A stretch of 38,949 nucleotides of DNA, taken from positions 1 through 38,949 of the forward strand of contig JALOLH010000049.1 of the NCBI GenBank assembly GCA_025456065.1, given 5' to 3'. The notes under the pieces are model-generated. The model did no database searches, was not told the DNA's origin, and saw only the letters and a program-made list of their open reading frames with translations. The translations under genes were made by a program, and so were the position numbers. The stretch comes from Candidatus Nanopelagicales bacterium. GTDB taxonomy: Bacteria; Actinomycetota; Actinomycetes; S36-B12; CAIYMF01. Positions 1 to 8,505 of this stretch are shown piece by piece; position 1 is the stretch's first letter; each line of letters begins with the position of its first letter.

Positions 1-1
1 C

Positions 2-97
2 AAGGCCGTCAACGAGCTCGGGCTGCCGCAGACCCCGGTACGGGTCGCGGTGGACAAGGCCCTGCACTGGTTCCGGGACAACGGCTACCTGCGCTGA
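2..97 (+). CDS. C-terminal end of an NAD-dependent epimerase/dehydratase-like protein (partial)
   Basis: Only the last 31 codons and a TGA stop are inside the window; the gene enters from the left edge. The visible residues end in ALHWFRDNGYLR and contain LPQTPVRVAVDKAL. This resembles the extreme C-terminus of extended short-chain dehydrogenase/reductase proteins of the NAD-sugar epimerase/dihydroflavonol-reductase type, where the final helix carries a similar W-F-x-x-N-G-Y-L pattern. The cofactor-binding and catalytic regions lie outside the window, so substrate and pathway cannot be given. The next 88 bases up to the decayed gene at 186 contain nothing I recognise. Confidence 0.5.
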   Translation, partial: KAVNELGLPQTPVRVAVDKALHWFRDNGYLR

Positions 98-185
98 CCA
101 CTGCCGCGTGAGCCGCGGGCGGGCCCACAGCCTCAGCGTGGATCCGGTACAGCCCTGCAGCCATGCGCTCTCCTGACCGCCGGTC

Positions 186-792
186 CTACCGCCCGGTCAC
201 TGGCTGACAACGGGTTGTGAAGGCGGCGATGCGTTCGTTGCGGGCCCGGACGAAGGCCATCGCGCGGCTCATGAACTCGCGGTACTCGTCCACACGGCCT
301 GCTGGCAGCACTACCCCCGAGAAGTCGTCGAAGTCCGCGAAGAACCTGACGGTCTGCTTCTCGTGGTCCACAAGGTCGGCGAGCAGGAAGTGGTCAACGT
401 AACCGGCGAAGTCGCCGAACAGGTCGAAGAAGCCGGCATACGGGGCCAACGCGGCGGTCAGCGGGCTGGCCTCGCCGCGGTAGGCCGGCGGATGCACTCC
501 AGGGTCAGGTCGAACCGGTCCCGGATCTTGGATGCATGCCCCGGCTCTGGTTGATCGACCGGCGCCACCGGCCATCCACCCGGGTCTGCACCGGGAACAC
601 GATGTAGCCGCCGATGGTGCAGGCCAGGTCGCGGAAGGCGCGCAGCTCGGCTGGCGGGATCTGCTCGAGGACCTCCACGAGGTGAGCCGGTCGGCTCCAC
701 GACGAGTACGTGTGCACGATGCTGTCACTGGCCAGCCAGTACTCCCCGAGCGCCGCTTCGATGCCGCCGGCAACGGCGTGCCGGGCCCGGAG
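186..792 (-). pseudogene. Decayed DUF6994-like protein gene, 5'-truncated with two frameshifts
   Basis: Three reading frames have to be joined to give one recognisable protein. Frame one, from about 792 down to 530, contains LASDSIVHTYSSWS and DLACTIGGYIVFPVQ. Frame two, about 530-484, contains RDRFDLTLECIRR. Frame three, about 483-186, contains FFDLFGDFAGYVDHFLLADL and ends ERIAAFTTRCQPVTGR. I recall this order of motifs from a small uncharacterised family (DUF6994-like). Each junction is explained by one missing base: near 530-531 (plus-strand TTGGAT) and near 483-484 (plus-strand TAGGCC). An in-frame stop at 793-795 removes the usual N-terminal part. The function of the family is unknown. 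The alternative is sequencing error, but the missing N-terminus favours true decay. Confidence 0.55.
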
Positions 793-904
793 TCACCTCT
801 CACGAGGATTTCGCCCACGTGCCATGCGGACCTTGACAGCCACACCATCCAGAGAAGCATGGAGATAGAGGGTTCAGTCGGATGCTTGTCGGCGGGAGAC
901 TGAC

Positions 905-1438
905 ATGGGCGACAGTTCCTCCGGTGGCTGGTTCAAGTGGTTGGTCGGCGTCGTCATCGCCGTCCTTGCTGCGGGTACGGGCATCGTCGCACTACTGGAC
1001 TACTTCGACGGCTCCGACGATGCTGTCGAGGAAGCCTCAGTCCTGAGCCCCCTCCGGATCCAGGGGGAGAACTACACCGAGAGCTCCGACGGCGTTCAGA
1101 CCCTCACTGAGGGCGGCGTCCGGTTCCTCGGCTACGTCACCGACGGGACGTGGACGACCTACTCATCGGCAGGGCTCGGGTCAGGAGTGGTCGACGCGAT
1201 CATGACGCGCGTGGCCAGCGACAGCGATGGGGGGACCATGCTCCTGAAGGCCGACGGAGACAACGGCCCCCAGATCGGCGAATGCCAGGTGGCTGGCACC
1301 GGTGGTTGGACGAACTGGGAGACGGTTCGGTGTGACGTGCAAGGCCGTGTTCCCGATGGCATGTCACAGCTCTACGTGGAGTTCCGCGGGGTCGGCAACC
1401 CCTACTTGGTGAACGTGGACTGGATCGACCTGAGGTAA
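905..1438 (+). CDS. Membrane-anchored protein with a CBM6-like carbohydrate-binding module
   Basis: The product has 177 residues. One hydrophobic segment (about residues 10-32, WLVGVVIAVLAAG) follows a short N-terminus with W-F-K-W, so the protein is probably an N-in single-pass membrane protein with its C-terminal domain outside the cell. Residues 50-177 read like a family 6 carbohydrate-binding module: IQGENYT (usual IQAEDYT), a GYVTDGTWTTYS strand, AIMTRVASDSDGGTM, and the closing VEFRGVGNPYLVNVDWIDLR, where the N-x-D-W-I pattern is typical. No catalytic domain is present. The ATG is preceded by GCGGGAGA at a good distance. Base composition is visibly less GC-rich than in neighbouring genes and it sits next to a tRNA gene, so horizontal acquisition is possible. 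The ligand is unknown. Confidence 0.7.
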   Translation: MGDSSSGGWFKWLVGVVIAVLAAGTGIVALLDYFDGSDDAVEEASVLSPLRIQGENYTESSDGVQTLTEGGVRFLGYVTDGTWTTYSSAGLGSGVVDAIMTRVASDSDGGTMLLKADGDNGPQIGECQVAGTGGWTNWETVRCDVQGRVPDGMSQLYVEFRGVGNPYLVNVDWIDLR

Positions 1439-1535
1439 TCCTGTCACTGCGGTGCCCCTCGATTGCCCTCGGCCCCGACTGTTGCGTAACCGATCGTGGC
1501 TCCGCGGTGAGGCAGCCGCCGCAGGTGCGTGGGAT

Positions 1536-1552
1536 GGGGGCCTCCGGCCCCC
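1536..1552 (+). terminator. GC-rich hairpin after the CBM6-like gene
   Basis: A perfect 7-bp stem, GGGGGCC / GGCCCCC, closes a 3-base loop about 100 bases after the CBM6-like stop codon. It has no T-tract, as is usual for actinobacterial hairpin terminators. The rest of 1439-1749 (311 bases) holds no gene I can support, only a short direct repeat near the tRNA. Confidence 0.4.
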
Positions 1553-1691
1553 CTGCAACTCAGGCCCGGCCCCAGGACGTTCATGGGGGGACTGTCGATC
1601 ACGCAGAAGGGCAAGAGCGTGGTCCGCAGCCACGGGGACAACGGACCGCGGACGCTGCGCACCAAACGTCATGCCGGCCTCAGCGGGCCCG

Positions 1692-1714
1692 GTTGGTGTC
1701 ACCCGTTGGTGTCA
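1692..1714. repeat. Two direct copies of GTTGGTGTCA, 13 bases apart
   Basis: The 10-mer GTTGGTGTCA occurs at 1692-1701 and again at 1705-1714, about 40 bases from the 3' end of tRNA-Lys. Short direct repeats beside a tRNA can be recombinase arm sites, but no integrase gene is visible here, so this is only a note. Confidence 0.35.
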
Positions 1715-1749
1715 ACTGGCCCGAACCGACCCGCCGCCGTGCTCAATCG

Positions 1750-1821
1750 TGGGCCCCGTGGGACTCGAACCCACAACCTACGGATTAAAAGTCCGCAGCT
1801 CTGCCATTGAGCTAGAGGCCC
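1750..1821 (-). tRNA. tRNA-Lys (anticodon TTT)
   Basis: Read on the minus strand this folds into a complete cloverleaf. The acceptor stem is GGGCCTC/GGGGCCC with one T-G pair, the D stem GCTC/GAGC, the anticodon stem GCGGA/TCCGT with loop CTTTTAA, and the T arm GTGGG-TTCGAGT-CCCAC. The discriminator base is A at 1750. The anticodon TTT decodes AAA and AAG lysine codons. CCA is not encoded; the genome reads CGA after the discriminator. The gene stands alone, with the alpha/beta hydrolase ending 72 bases upstream on the same strand. Confidence 0.95.
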
Positions 1822-1893
1822 GGGGCCCGCAGGCCCTGGGGGCACGGTGAGCGCGGGGGCGAGCACCCCGCACCGCGCCTCGCGGTGGCGAGT

Positions 1894-2955
1894 CTACGGA
1901 TGGCCCGACCCTGGAGCGGGGGCCGTCGAGGCCCACCACGGCACGGCAGGGCGCGGGCGGCGGGCGGTCGGCGCCTCGCGCAGGTCCAGGACCTCGTCCG
2001 GCACCGTCGACCCCGCCGTCGACCCCTCGGCGGAACCCGACTGCGCCCCCGCCCACCGCGCCAGGTACTCCCGACCGGCCCGATGCCCCTGCACCCGCGC
2101 CTCCAGCCCGTCGAGCAGGTCCATGATCCGGTCGGGGAACTCCAGCGGCAGGCAGTGCGAGCCCGGCAGCGAGTGCACCTCTGCGTGGCGGATCTCCCGG
2201 GCGTACCCGACCACGTCGTCGTGCGAGGTCAGCGCGTCGAAGAAGCCCGCCACGATCGTGACCGGTACCTCGATGAAGCTCGGGTCGATCCGGCCGTGCC
2301 GCTCGAGCGCGACGGCGAGGTTGAAGTACCAGTCCCAGTCCTGCGAGAAGAAGGCCTGCACCCACGGCTGCACGTCACGCACGTCGGCGAACGGCAGCAC
2401 CACGCCGCTGTGCCGGATCAGCTCCGCCAGCGGCCGGCCCTTCGGCAGTACCCGGGCTACCAGGTTCAGCTGCGGCCCGAGCATCCGCCCGGCGTGCGCC
2501 AGCCCCAGGCCGAGCGGCCGGCGCAGCGGCCGCGGGACCAGCTGCGGGGCCAGGATCGTGTCGAACGTCCCGCCTGGCACCCCCGCCACCGACAGCAGCC
2601 CAGCCACCCGGTCCGGGTGCTCGTTGGCCAGTTCGAAGGCGACGTTCACCCCGAGCGACCAGGCCACGACGATGGCGTCGGCCCACCCCAGCGCGTCGAG
2701 GAGCGCCACCGCGTCCTCGACGTGGTCGGCGATGTCGACCCGGGCGGGGTCCGCCGGCCGCTCCGAGCCGAGCACGCCACGCTGGTTCCACCCGGCCACC
2801 TGGTAGCGGCAGTCGTCGGCGATCAGCCGGGGCCACGCCTCCGGCGGGACCCCCATGCCGTTGCACACCAGCACCCGCGGGCCGCTGCGCGCCTGATTGC
2901 GCCACGCGACCAGGCGTGTCCCGTCGGCCGCGGGCAGGTCGAACGTCGAGTACAC
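1894..2955 (-). CDS. Alpha/beta hydrolase
   Basis: The protein has about 353 residues with an alpha/beta-hydrolase fold. An early LVCNGMG is the HG-like oxyanion loop, YQVAGWNQRG follows, and the nucleophile elbow is AWSLG, where the first glycine of G-x-S-x-G is alanine. A late aspartate sits in VAGFFDALTS and the catalytic histidine in LPGSHCLPLEFPD. The region after the elbow forms a lid-like insertion (about residues 130-210). The final 55 or so residues are Pro/Ala/Arg-rich and look disordered. The frame can begin at TTG 2964 or GTG 2955; I prefer GTG, which gives MYSTFDLPAADG. There is no strong ribosome-binding site. Substrate cannot be predicted; haloperoxidase, lactonase and esterase types all look like this. 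It appears to be transcribed alone. Confidence 0.8.
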   Translation of the reverse strand: MYSTFDLPAADGTRLVAWRNQARSGPRVLVCNGMGVPPEAWPRLIADDCRYQVAGWNQRGVLGSERPADPARVDIADHVEDAVALLDALGWADAIVVAWSLGVNVAFELANEHPDRVAGLLSVAGVPGGTFDTILAPQLVPRPLRRPLGLGLAHAGRMLGPQLNLVARVLPKGRPLAELIRHSGVVLPFADVRDVQPWVQAFFSQDWDWYFNLAVALERHGRIDPSFIEVPVTIVAGFFDALTSHDDVVGYAREIRHAEVHSLPGSHCLPLEFPDRIMDLLDGLEARVQGHRAGREYLARWAGAQSGSAEGSTAGSTVPDEVLDLREAPTARRPRPAVPWWASTAPAPGSGHP

Positions 2956-3029
2956 GCGGGGCAATGTGGCACATCGGGTCCAGCGGCCGGAAACGGGCCC
3001 CCCGTCGGCCTTCTCGTCGACCGGTCAGG

Positions 3030-3599
3030 TCAGAACGCCACCGCCGGCGGTGTCTCGTGCCCAGCCGGCGCCTCGTAGAACTCCCGCCGCCACACGCCGG
3101 CGGCCGGCGCGATCCACATCCACGGGATCGTCGTCACCTTCGTGTTCACCTGCGCGACCGCGTCGTTGTAGTACTGCCGCGCGAACGACAACTGGTCCTC
3201 GGTCTCGGCGAGCTGGCGCTGCAGGTCCAGGAACGACGCCGAGGCCGTGAGGTCCGGGTACGCCTCGGCCACGGCGAGGACGTCGACCAGGGCCTGGTCA
3301 AGCTGCCCCTCGGCGGCAGCGCGCTGGGCCACCGAGTCGCCCCGCGAGGCCGCCGACACGGCGGCCCTGGCCGAGGTCACCTCCTCCAGCACCGCCCGCT
3401 CGTGCCCGGCGAACCCCTTGACGGACTCGACCACGTTCGGGATCAGGTCCGCGCGCCGGGTGAGCTGCACGTCGATGCCCGCGAGCGCCTCCTGCGCCCG
3501 CACGTCGAGGCGGCGCAGGCTGTTGAACGCCAGCACGATCCCCACCACGACCAGCAGCAGCAGCGGGAGGACCACCAGCACCACCGTCAGACCAGCCAT
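3030..3599 (-). CDS. lemA: LemA family protein
   Basis: The product has 189 residues. A single N-terminal transmembrane helix (about residues 4-26, rich in V and L) is followed by a long helical domain carrying the LemA signatures FNSLRRLDVRAQEA, RRADLIPNVVESVKGFA and SFARQYYNDAV. The family forms a membrane-anchored helical bundle whose molecular role is not settled. It is commonly encoded beside a glycine-rich DUF2207 or TPM-domain protein, as it is here. The start ATG is chosen because GAGGAGGT lies 4 bases upstream. The gene follows the DUF2207 gene by 31 bases on the same strand, so the two probably form an operon. Confidence 0.92.
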   Translation of the reverse strand: MAGLTVVLVVLPLLLLVVVGIVLAFNSLRRLDVRAQEALAGIDVQLTRRADLIPNVVESVKGFAGHERAVLEEVTSARAAVSAASRGDSVAQRAAAEGQLDQALVDVLAVAEAYPDLTASASFLDLQRQLAETEDQLSFARQYYNDAVAQVNTKVTTIPWMWIAPAAGVWRREFYEAPAGHETPPAVAF

Positions 3600-3630
3600 C
3601 GCACCTCCTCGATGTCCCGGGGCGGGCGGG

Positions 3631-5484
3631 TCACCACGACCCGCCCCCGCCGCCACCCCCGCCGCCGAACCCGCCGCCACCGCCCCCGCCGCCGCTGGAC
3701 GAGGCGGACTGCGCCGCGGTGTAGGCGGCGATCGACGAGCGCACGGAGCTGCCGAACGAGTCGAAGTCCCCGCCGCTGTAGAACCCGGACGCCGCGTGCC
3801 CGGCGTACATCGGGTACCAGATCGGGATCGGCGGCTCCTGGCCCATCTCGGTGCGGTACTTCTCGGCCCACCGGTCGGCCACCCCGAAGGCCACGGCGTA
3901 GGGGATGAACGCGATGAAGGCGTCCTGGCGGGCCGCGAAGTCGAACCGCTCCTCCGACGAGGGGGTCGCCAGCAGCCGGCGGAAGCCGCCGGCGCGGGCC
4001 CACTCGACCCGGCCGGGGACGGTGCGACGCTGGCCCACACCCGGGGCGGACAGTCCGACCGCGCCCAGCACGAACGCCGCGAACGGCAGGCCGACCAGCG
4101 TCGGCGCCAGCTGGGCCGACAGCCCCGCCCACAGCAGCACCGCCGGCAGGGCGAACAGCAGCACGGCCAGCACCGCAGCGGCGATCCACAGCGCCCGGAT
4201 CGTGGACTCGCGGTCGCTGGGCTCCATGAATCCCGCCGACTCCGACCAGCGCACCACGGCGGGACGGATCGCGTCGTTCACGCCATCGAGCTTCCGGCCC
4301 GCCCCCTCGGTGCCGTCCGCGTCGAAGCTCGCCCGGCCGTCGGCGGACGACGTCAGCCCCAGCAGCTGGGCGATCTCACGAGTCACCGCGTCCACGGAGC
4401 GCCACTGCTCCTCGGTCGCGAGCCCGATGATGCGCCAGTGCTCCTCGGTCGGCCGCTCGAGGCGCACCAGCCCCCGCTGCGCCATGTGCAGCACGGAGGC
4501 GACCAGCGGGTTCGGGCCGTCGTCCTCGGTGTCGAGGTAGACCGCCTGCACCGGGCCGAGCCCGGCCGGCGGCGCGTACTGCACCGGGAAGCCGGGCGGC
4601 TCCTCGCGCGTGCTGCGCGCGAGCATCGCACCGAGGACGCCAGCCCCGGCCGACAGCAGCAGCAGCGCCACCGTCACCCACACGGTGCGGCCCAGCAGCG
4701 GGTCCCAGGTGGTCGACCATGGCAGCGTGGCACGCGCCGGTGCCGCCGGCTGCATCGCCGCCCGGACGATCATCCCGGTGCGCGGCGCCAGGCCGGTCGC
4801 GCCGGCGGTCACGGTCGCCGTCCCCGCACCGGCCACGGCGCAGGGCCCCGGCGAGCCCCACGGGTCCGTCGCGCACTGGACCACCTCGGCGGCGGCGGGC
4901 AGCCGGATCGTCACCTCGGCACGGTCGATGGCCAGGTCCCAGCCGGAGGCCACGACGCTCCACAGGAACGCCGAGCCCGGCGCCCCGGTCGACGTCCCCG
5001 CGGTGGTGGCCCAGGGCGCCGCGTCCGAGGTGGTGCCCGGCGAGATCGCGCCGGGGATCCGGTAGGTGATGCGGTACGTCGTGGTGCCGGTCAGCGTCCG
5101 GTCCGGGTCGCCGATCCTCGCGATGAGGAAGCGGTGGCCCACATCCCAGGACAGCTCGTACGGCTCCGGCCCACCGTCGCGGGTGACGCTGGTGACGGTG
5201 GGCATGTAGCGCACGCCGGGGTCGGCGGGGTCGGCGATGTCCCAGTACCGGAAGATGCCGTGGCGGGACACCGGGAAGTCGACGGTGAGCTCCTCGACCG
5301 CGCTGAGCGTGCCGTCGGCCGCGACGTCGTACGACGCGACCGAGCGGGTGATGCTCGTCGTGTCCACGCCGGACGACTCGTCGGCCGTGCGCTCCATCCA
5401 CGCCCCGACCACCGGCCAGAGCAGTCCGATCGCGGTGACCGTCAGGACGACGGCCCCGATCACCACCCGGCGGACCCAGGTCAT
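3631..5484 (-). CDS. DUF2207 domain-containing membrane protein with glycine-rich C-terminus
   Basis: The product has 617 residues. An N-terminal signal anchor (about residues 6-28) leads into a large extracytoplasmic beta domain of DUF2207 type, with VEELTVDFPVSRHGIFRYW and TTYRITYRIPGAISPG. Transmembrane helices follow near residue 280 and two more near 430-475. The C-terminus is extraordinarily glycine-rich, with runs of nine glycines ending GGSW. Such tails are typical of DUF2207 proteins paired with LemA. The function is uncharacterised, presumably at the cell envelope. The ATG has no Shine-Dalgarno sequence but lies 6 bases after a TACGGT box, suggesting a leaderless transcript. It is the first gene of a two-gene unit with lemA. 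Confidence 0.88.
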   Translation of the reverse strand: MTWVRRVVIGAVVLTVTAIGLLWPVVGAWMERTADESSGVDTTSITRSVASYDVAADGTLSAVEELTVDFPVSRHGIFRYWDIADPADPGVRYMPTVTSVTRDGGPEPYELSWDVGHRFLIARIGDPDRTLTGTTTYRITYRIPGAISPGTTSDAAPWATTAGTSTGAPGSAFLWSVVASGWDLAIDRAEVTIRLPAAAEVVQCATDPWGSPGPCAVAGAGTATVTAGATGLAPRTGMIVRAAMQPAAPARATLPWSTTWDPLLGRTVWVTVALLLLSAGAGVLGAMLARSTREEPPGFPVQYAPPAGLGPVQAVYLDTEDDGPNPLVASVLHMAQRGLVRLERPTEEHWRIIGLATEEQWRSVDAVTREIAQLLGLTSSADGRASFDADGTEGAGRKLDGVNDAIRPAVVRWSESAGFMEPSDRESTIRALWIAAAVLAVLLFALPAVLLWAGLSAQLAPTLVGLPFAAFVLGAVGLSAPGVGQRRTVPGRVEWARAGGFRRLLATPSSEERFDFAARQDAFIAFIPYAVAFGVADRWAEKYRTEMGQEPPIPIWYPMYAGHAASGFYSGGDFDSFGSSVRSSIAAYTAAQSASSSGGGGGGGGFGGGGGGGGGSW

Positions 5485-5490
5485 GGGTCC

Positions 5491-5496
5491 ACCGTA
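5491..5496 (-). promoter_or_regulatory. Predicted -10 box (TACGGT) of a leaderless DUF2207 transcript
   Basis: The minus strand reads TACGGT, six bases, then ATG at 5484. This matches the TANNNT -10 consensus of actinobacterial leaderless genes, with the expected transcription start at or next to the start codon. No -35 element was recognised. Confidence 0.45.
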
Positions 5497-5556
5497 GCCC
5501 CCCGTCGCCGGCAGCAGCCGGGACGGCCGCGGCCCGCAACCGACGTGGCGAGCGCC

Positions 5557-6534
5557 TCAGCCCTCGGCCGCGGCTGCCCCATCGGCCAGCACCAGCCCCG
5601 GCACGTCCTGGGCGATCCGCGTGCCGGCCCGGCCGGCCATGATCCCCGACAGGTCGGCCAGCGAGCCGATGATGGCAGCCCTGTGCGGCGCGGACCGCGC
5701 GAACGCCGCCGCGGCTGCGACCTTCGGCCCCATCGAGCCGGCCGGGAGGTCCAGCCCGTCCGCCGCCTCCGGGGACGCGGCGCGGATCGTCCGCGCTGCA
5801 GGCGTGCCCCAGTCGAGCTGGACCGCGTCGACGTCGGTGGCGACTACCAGCAGGTCCGCGCCGAGGCTCTCGGCGAGCAGCGCGGAGGCCCAGTCCTTGT
5901 CGATCACGGCCTCGACGCCCACCAGCGTCCGGGTGCCGCCGACATACCCCTCGTCGGGCAGGTACATCGTCGGGATGCCGCCCCCGCCGGTGCACACGAC
6001 GACCACGCCGTGCTCGAGCAGCCAGCGGATCGGCTGGATCTCGAAGATGCGCTTGGGCGCGGGCGAGGGCACGACCCGCCGCCAGCCGGCGCCATCGGGC
6101 TTGACCGTCCACCCGCGCTCCTCGGCCAGCCGGCGCGCCTGCGACGCGTCGTAGACGGGGCCGACGAACTTCGTCGGGTCGGCGAACGCCGGGTCGGCGG
6201 GATCCACCTCGGTCATCGTGAGGATGGTCGCCAAGTGCTGCTCCTCGGGCAGGAGGTTGCCCAGCTCCTGCTCGATCAGGTACCCGATCATCCCCTCGGT
6301 CTGCGCCCCGAGGACGTCGAACGGGTACGCGGACTGCTCGTCGTACGCCGCCGCCTGCAGGGCCAGCAGGCCGACCTGCGGGCCGTTGCCGTGGGAGATG
6401 ACCAGCTCGTGCTCGGCGGCGATCGGCGCGATCGCCCGGCACGCCACCCGGACGTTCTCCCGCTGGCGCTGCACCGTCATCGGCTCGCCGCGGCGCTGCA
6501 GGGCGTTGCCGCCCAGCGCGATCACCACACGCAC
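5557..6534 (-). CDS. arcC: Carbamate kinase
   Basis: The product has 325 residues, a usual length for ArcC-type carbamate kinases, which interconvert carbamoyl phosphate plus ADP with ATP, ammonia and CO2 in the cytoplasm. Family motifs are continuous: [17 protein letters not shown] at the N-terminus, [61 protein letters not shown] and [15 protein letters not shown], then [13 protein letters not shown]. The start is GTG. The gene begins 10 bases after the end of the damaged agmatine deiminase gene on the same strand, so the two were probably an operon. Carbamate kinase beside agmatine deiminase normally points to the agmatine deiminase pathway, but the putrescine carbamoyltransferase expected between these steps is not in this window. 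Confidence 0.93.
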   Translation of the reverse strand: MRVVIALGGNALQRRGEPMTVQRQRENVRVACRAIAPIAAEHELVISHGNGPQVGLLALQAAAYDEQSAYPFDVLGAQTEGMIGYLIEQELGNLLPEEQHLATILTMTEVDPADPAFADPTKFVGPVYDASQARRLAEERGWTVKPDGAGWRRVVPSPAPKRIFEIQPIRWLLEHGVVVVCTGGGGIPTMYLPDEGYVGGTRTLVGVEAVIDKDWASALLAESLGADLLVVATDVDAVQLDWGTPAARTIRAASPEAADGLDLPAGSMGPKVAAAAAFARSAPHRAAIIGSLADLSGIMAGRAGTRIAQDVPGLVLADGAAAAEG

Positions 6535-6544
6535 GCGGCGGCCC

Positions 6545-7535
6545 TCAGCCGGCCAGGACCACGGACGGGGCCGCGCGCCAGGTCGGCCCGTCCACCGACG
6601 GCCGGCCCACCGGCACCTGCTGGGTGATGCAGTGCACGTTCCCCCCGCCGAGCAGGATCTCGCGACCCGGGACCGTGAGGACGCGCCGATCCGGGAACAG
6701 CCGCTGGTAGGTCGCGACCGCCGCGGCGTCGTGCGGGTCGTCGAACACCGGCAGCACGACGATGCCGTTGCCGAGGTAGGCGTTCACGTAGGAGCCCGCG
6801 AGCCGGTCGCCGGCCGACCGGGGCTGCGCGCCCCTCGGTCCACGTGAGCAGGACGACGCCAGGGGCGGCGAACCGGGCGAAGTTGTCGACGTGGCCGTCG
6901 GTCTCGTCGTCCACGACCCCACGCGGCAGCCACAGGACCTGCGACACGCCGAGGTGCTCGCGGAGCAGGGCCTCGATCTGCTCGCCGCCCAGCTCGGGGT
7001 TCCGGTTCGGGTTGCGCAGGCACTCCTGCGTGGTGAGCACCGTGCCCTGCCCGTCGACGTCGATCGCCCCGCCCTCGAGCACGAGGTCGGGCAGGTAGCG
7101 CTGGCAGCGCTCGAGGTCGGCCACCTTCGGCCCCACGACGTCGTCGGCGTCCCACGGGAAGTAGAGCCCGCCGCGCAGCCCGCCCCAGGCGTTGAACCGC
7201 CAGGACACCGCGCGCAGCTCGCCGGCCGCGTCGGTCACGAAGGTCGGCCCGGTGTCGCGCACCCAGGCGTCGTTGGTCGACGTCTCGACCACCCGCACGT
7301 GGCGGGGCAGGCGCTCGCGGGCGTTGCGGTACTGGCCGGCCGAGACCAGCACGGTGACCGGCTCGGTGGTGGCGATCGCGGCGATGACCGCCGTCCAGGC
7401 CGCCTGCGCCGGCTTGGCGCCGAGCCGCCAGGTGTCGGGGCGCTCCGGCCACACGAGGTAGCAGCCCGCGTGCGGCTCCCACTCAGCGGGCATGCGGAAG
7501 CCGTCAGCCGCAGGGGTGCTGGGCAGCGCGTGCAT
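6545..7535 (-). pseudogene. aguA: Agmatine deiminase, broken by an internal deletion with frameshift
   Basis: Agmatine deiminase converts agmatine to N-carbamoylputrescine and ammonia. The first frame runs from ATG 7535 to about 6835 and contains [38 protein letters not shown] and [13 protein letters not shown], ending in LTWTE. The second frame resumes near 6837 and contains [19 protein letters not shown] and the catalytic [11 protein letters not shown]. In full-length family members about 50 residues separate the LTWT and AGDRLA motifs, as I recall from the plant enzyme. Here they are almost adjacent and in different frames. A deletion of roughly 140-150 bases, not a multiple of three, explains this. 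All active-site motifs survive, so the event is recent or is an assembly artefact. As read, the protein ends early without its catalytic cysteine. Confidence 0.8.
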
Positions 7536-7682
7536 CCGCGAACCTTCGCACGCAGCGAGGTCGCTCGTCCAAGCTCGCGGATCGATCCAAGTCCTGGACG
7601 CCCCCAGGCGACTTGCGTCAAGTTCGGGACCGCCGAGCGACCCGAGCCTTGGATGGAACCGCGAGCGCGCGGCGGGGCGCCC

Positions 7683-7688
7683 TATCCT
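7683..7688 (+). promoter_or_regulatory. Predicted -10 box (TATCCT) of a leaderless urease transcript
   Basis: TATCCT is followed by seven bases and then the GTG start of the fused urease gene at 7696. No Shine-Dalgarno sequence lies in the usual window, so transcription probably begins at or next to the GTG. The 160-base gap 7536-7695 separates this gene from the divergent aguA-arcC pair and must hold both promoters. A loose inverted repeat, ATCCGCGA (7534-7541) and TCGCGGAT (7575-7582), is also present. Confidence 0.45.
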
Positions 7689-7695
7689 GCCCAGC

Positions 7696-8505
7696 GTGCA
7701 CCTGACCCCCACCGAGGTGGACCGCCTGCTGCTGCGCTCGGCCGCCGAGCTGGCCCGGGCCCGTCGCAGCCGGGGCCTGCGGCTGAACGTCCCCGAGGCG
7801 ACCGCGATCGTGGCCGACACCGTCGCCGAGGCGGCCCGCGACGGGGCCACGCACGCCGAGGCGCTGGCCGCCGGCCGCGCCGCACTCGACCCGGACGACG
7901 TGCTGCCCGGGGTGGCCGACATCGTCGCCCAGGTGCACGTCGAGGCGGTGTTCGAGGACGGCTCCCGGCTGGTCACCGTGCCCGACCCGATCGGTGGCGG
8001 TCACCTCGGCGGAGCCGCCCCCGGCGCGCTGCTGCCCGGCGCGCAGCGGGACGACGCCGGGGCGCACGTCGGGCAGGCGACGCGCACCGCCGACACCGTC
8101 ACGGTCCGGGTCGTCAACGAGGCCACGGTGCCCGTGTCGGTCTCCTCGCACTTCCACTTCTTCGAGGTCAACCCCCGGCTGCGCTTCGACCGCGGCGCGG
8201 CGTACGGCCGGCGCCTCGACGTGCCGGCCGGGTCCACCGTCGCGTTCCCGCCCGGCGAGCCCGTCGAGGTCGCCCTCGTGCCCGTCGGCGGCGCCCGGGT
8301 GGTCGTCGGGTTCGCCGGGCTCGTGGACGGGCCCCTCGACGCCCCCGGCGCCAAGGAGGCCGCGCTGGCCCGGGTGGCCGCCTTCGGCTACGCCGACGAC
8401 CCCCCGGCCCCCCGTTTGCTCCGCCCCGGTACGTCTGCTGACCGGCACACCGGAGCAGACGGACCCCAGCGGAGCGGACGCGGTGGGGAGGGGGGTGCGA
8501 CGTGA
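7696..8505 (+). CDS. ureAB: Fused urease subunit gamma/beta
   Basis: The product has 269 residues. Residues 1-99 form the urease gamma subunit ([59 protein letters not shown]). A short linker leads to the beta subunit, with [38 protein letters not shown] and GGARVVVGF. Fused gamma/beta chains are known from actinobacteria and from Helicobacter. These are the structural, non-catalytic subunits that assemble with UreC. The tail after residue 235 is Arg/Gly-rich and not part of the fold. GTG 7696 is chosen because it begins the conserved gamma N-terminus. The stop overlaps the ureC start as GTGA, indicating translational coupling. No ureD, E, F or G gene lies in the window. Confidence 0.92.
   Translation: MHLTPTEVDRLLLRSAAELARARRSRGLRLNVPEATAIVADTVAEAARDGATHAEALAAGRAALDPDDVLPGVADIVAQVHVEAVFEDGSRLVTVPDPIGGGHLGGAAPGALLPGAQRDDAGAHVGQATRTADTVTVRVVNEATVPVSVSSHFHFFEVNPRLRFDRGAAYGRRLDVPAGSTVAFPPGEPVEVALVPVGGARVVVGFAGLVDGPLDAPGAKEAALARVAAFGYADDPPAPRLLRPGTSADRHTGADGPQRSGRGGEGGAT

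Noticed and set aside
1680-1821. A phage or island attachment site at the tRNA-Lys 3' end.
   Set aside because: I found no second copy of the tRNA 3' end in the window and no integrase. Only the weak GTTGGTGTCA direct repeat is present.
1439-1830. Several short plus-strand frames across the gap and the tRNA.
   Set aside because: They are Arg/Pro-rich, overlap the tRNA and have no ribosome-binding sites or family features.
3247-6627. A very long plus-strand open frame (over 1,100 codons) opposite the DUF2207, lemA and arcC genes.
   Set aside because: Its translation is Arg/Gly/Pro/His-rich with no domain signal, as expected for the antisense of GC-rich genes whose third positions are nearly all G or C. 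The minus-strand genes have clear family motifs.
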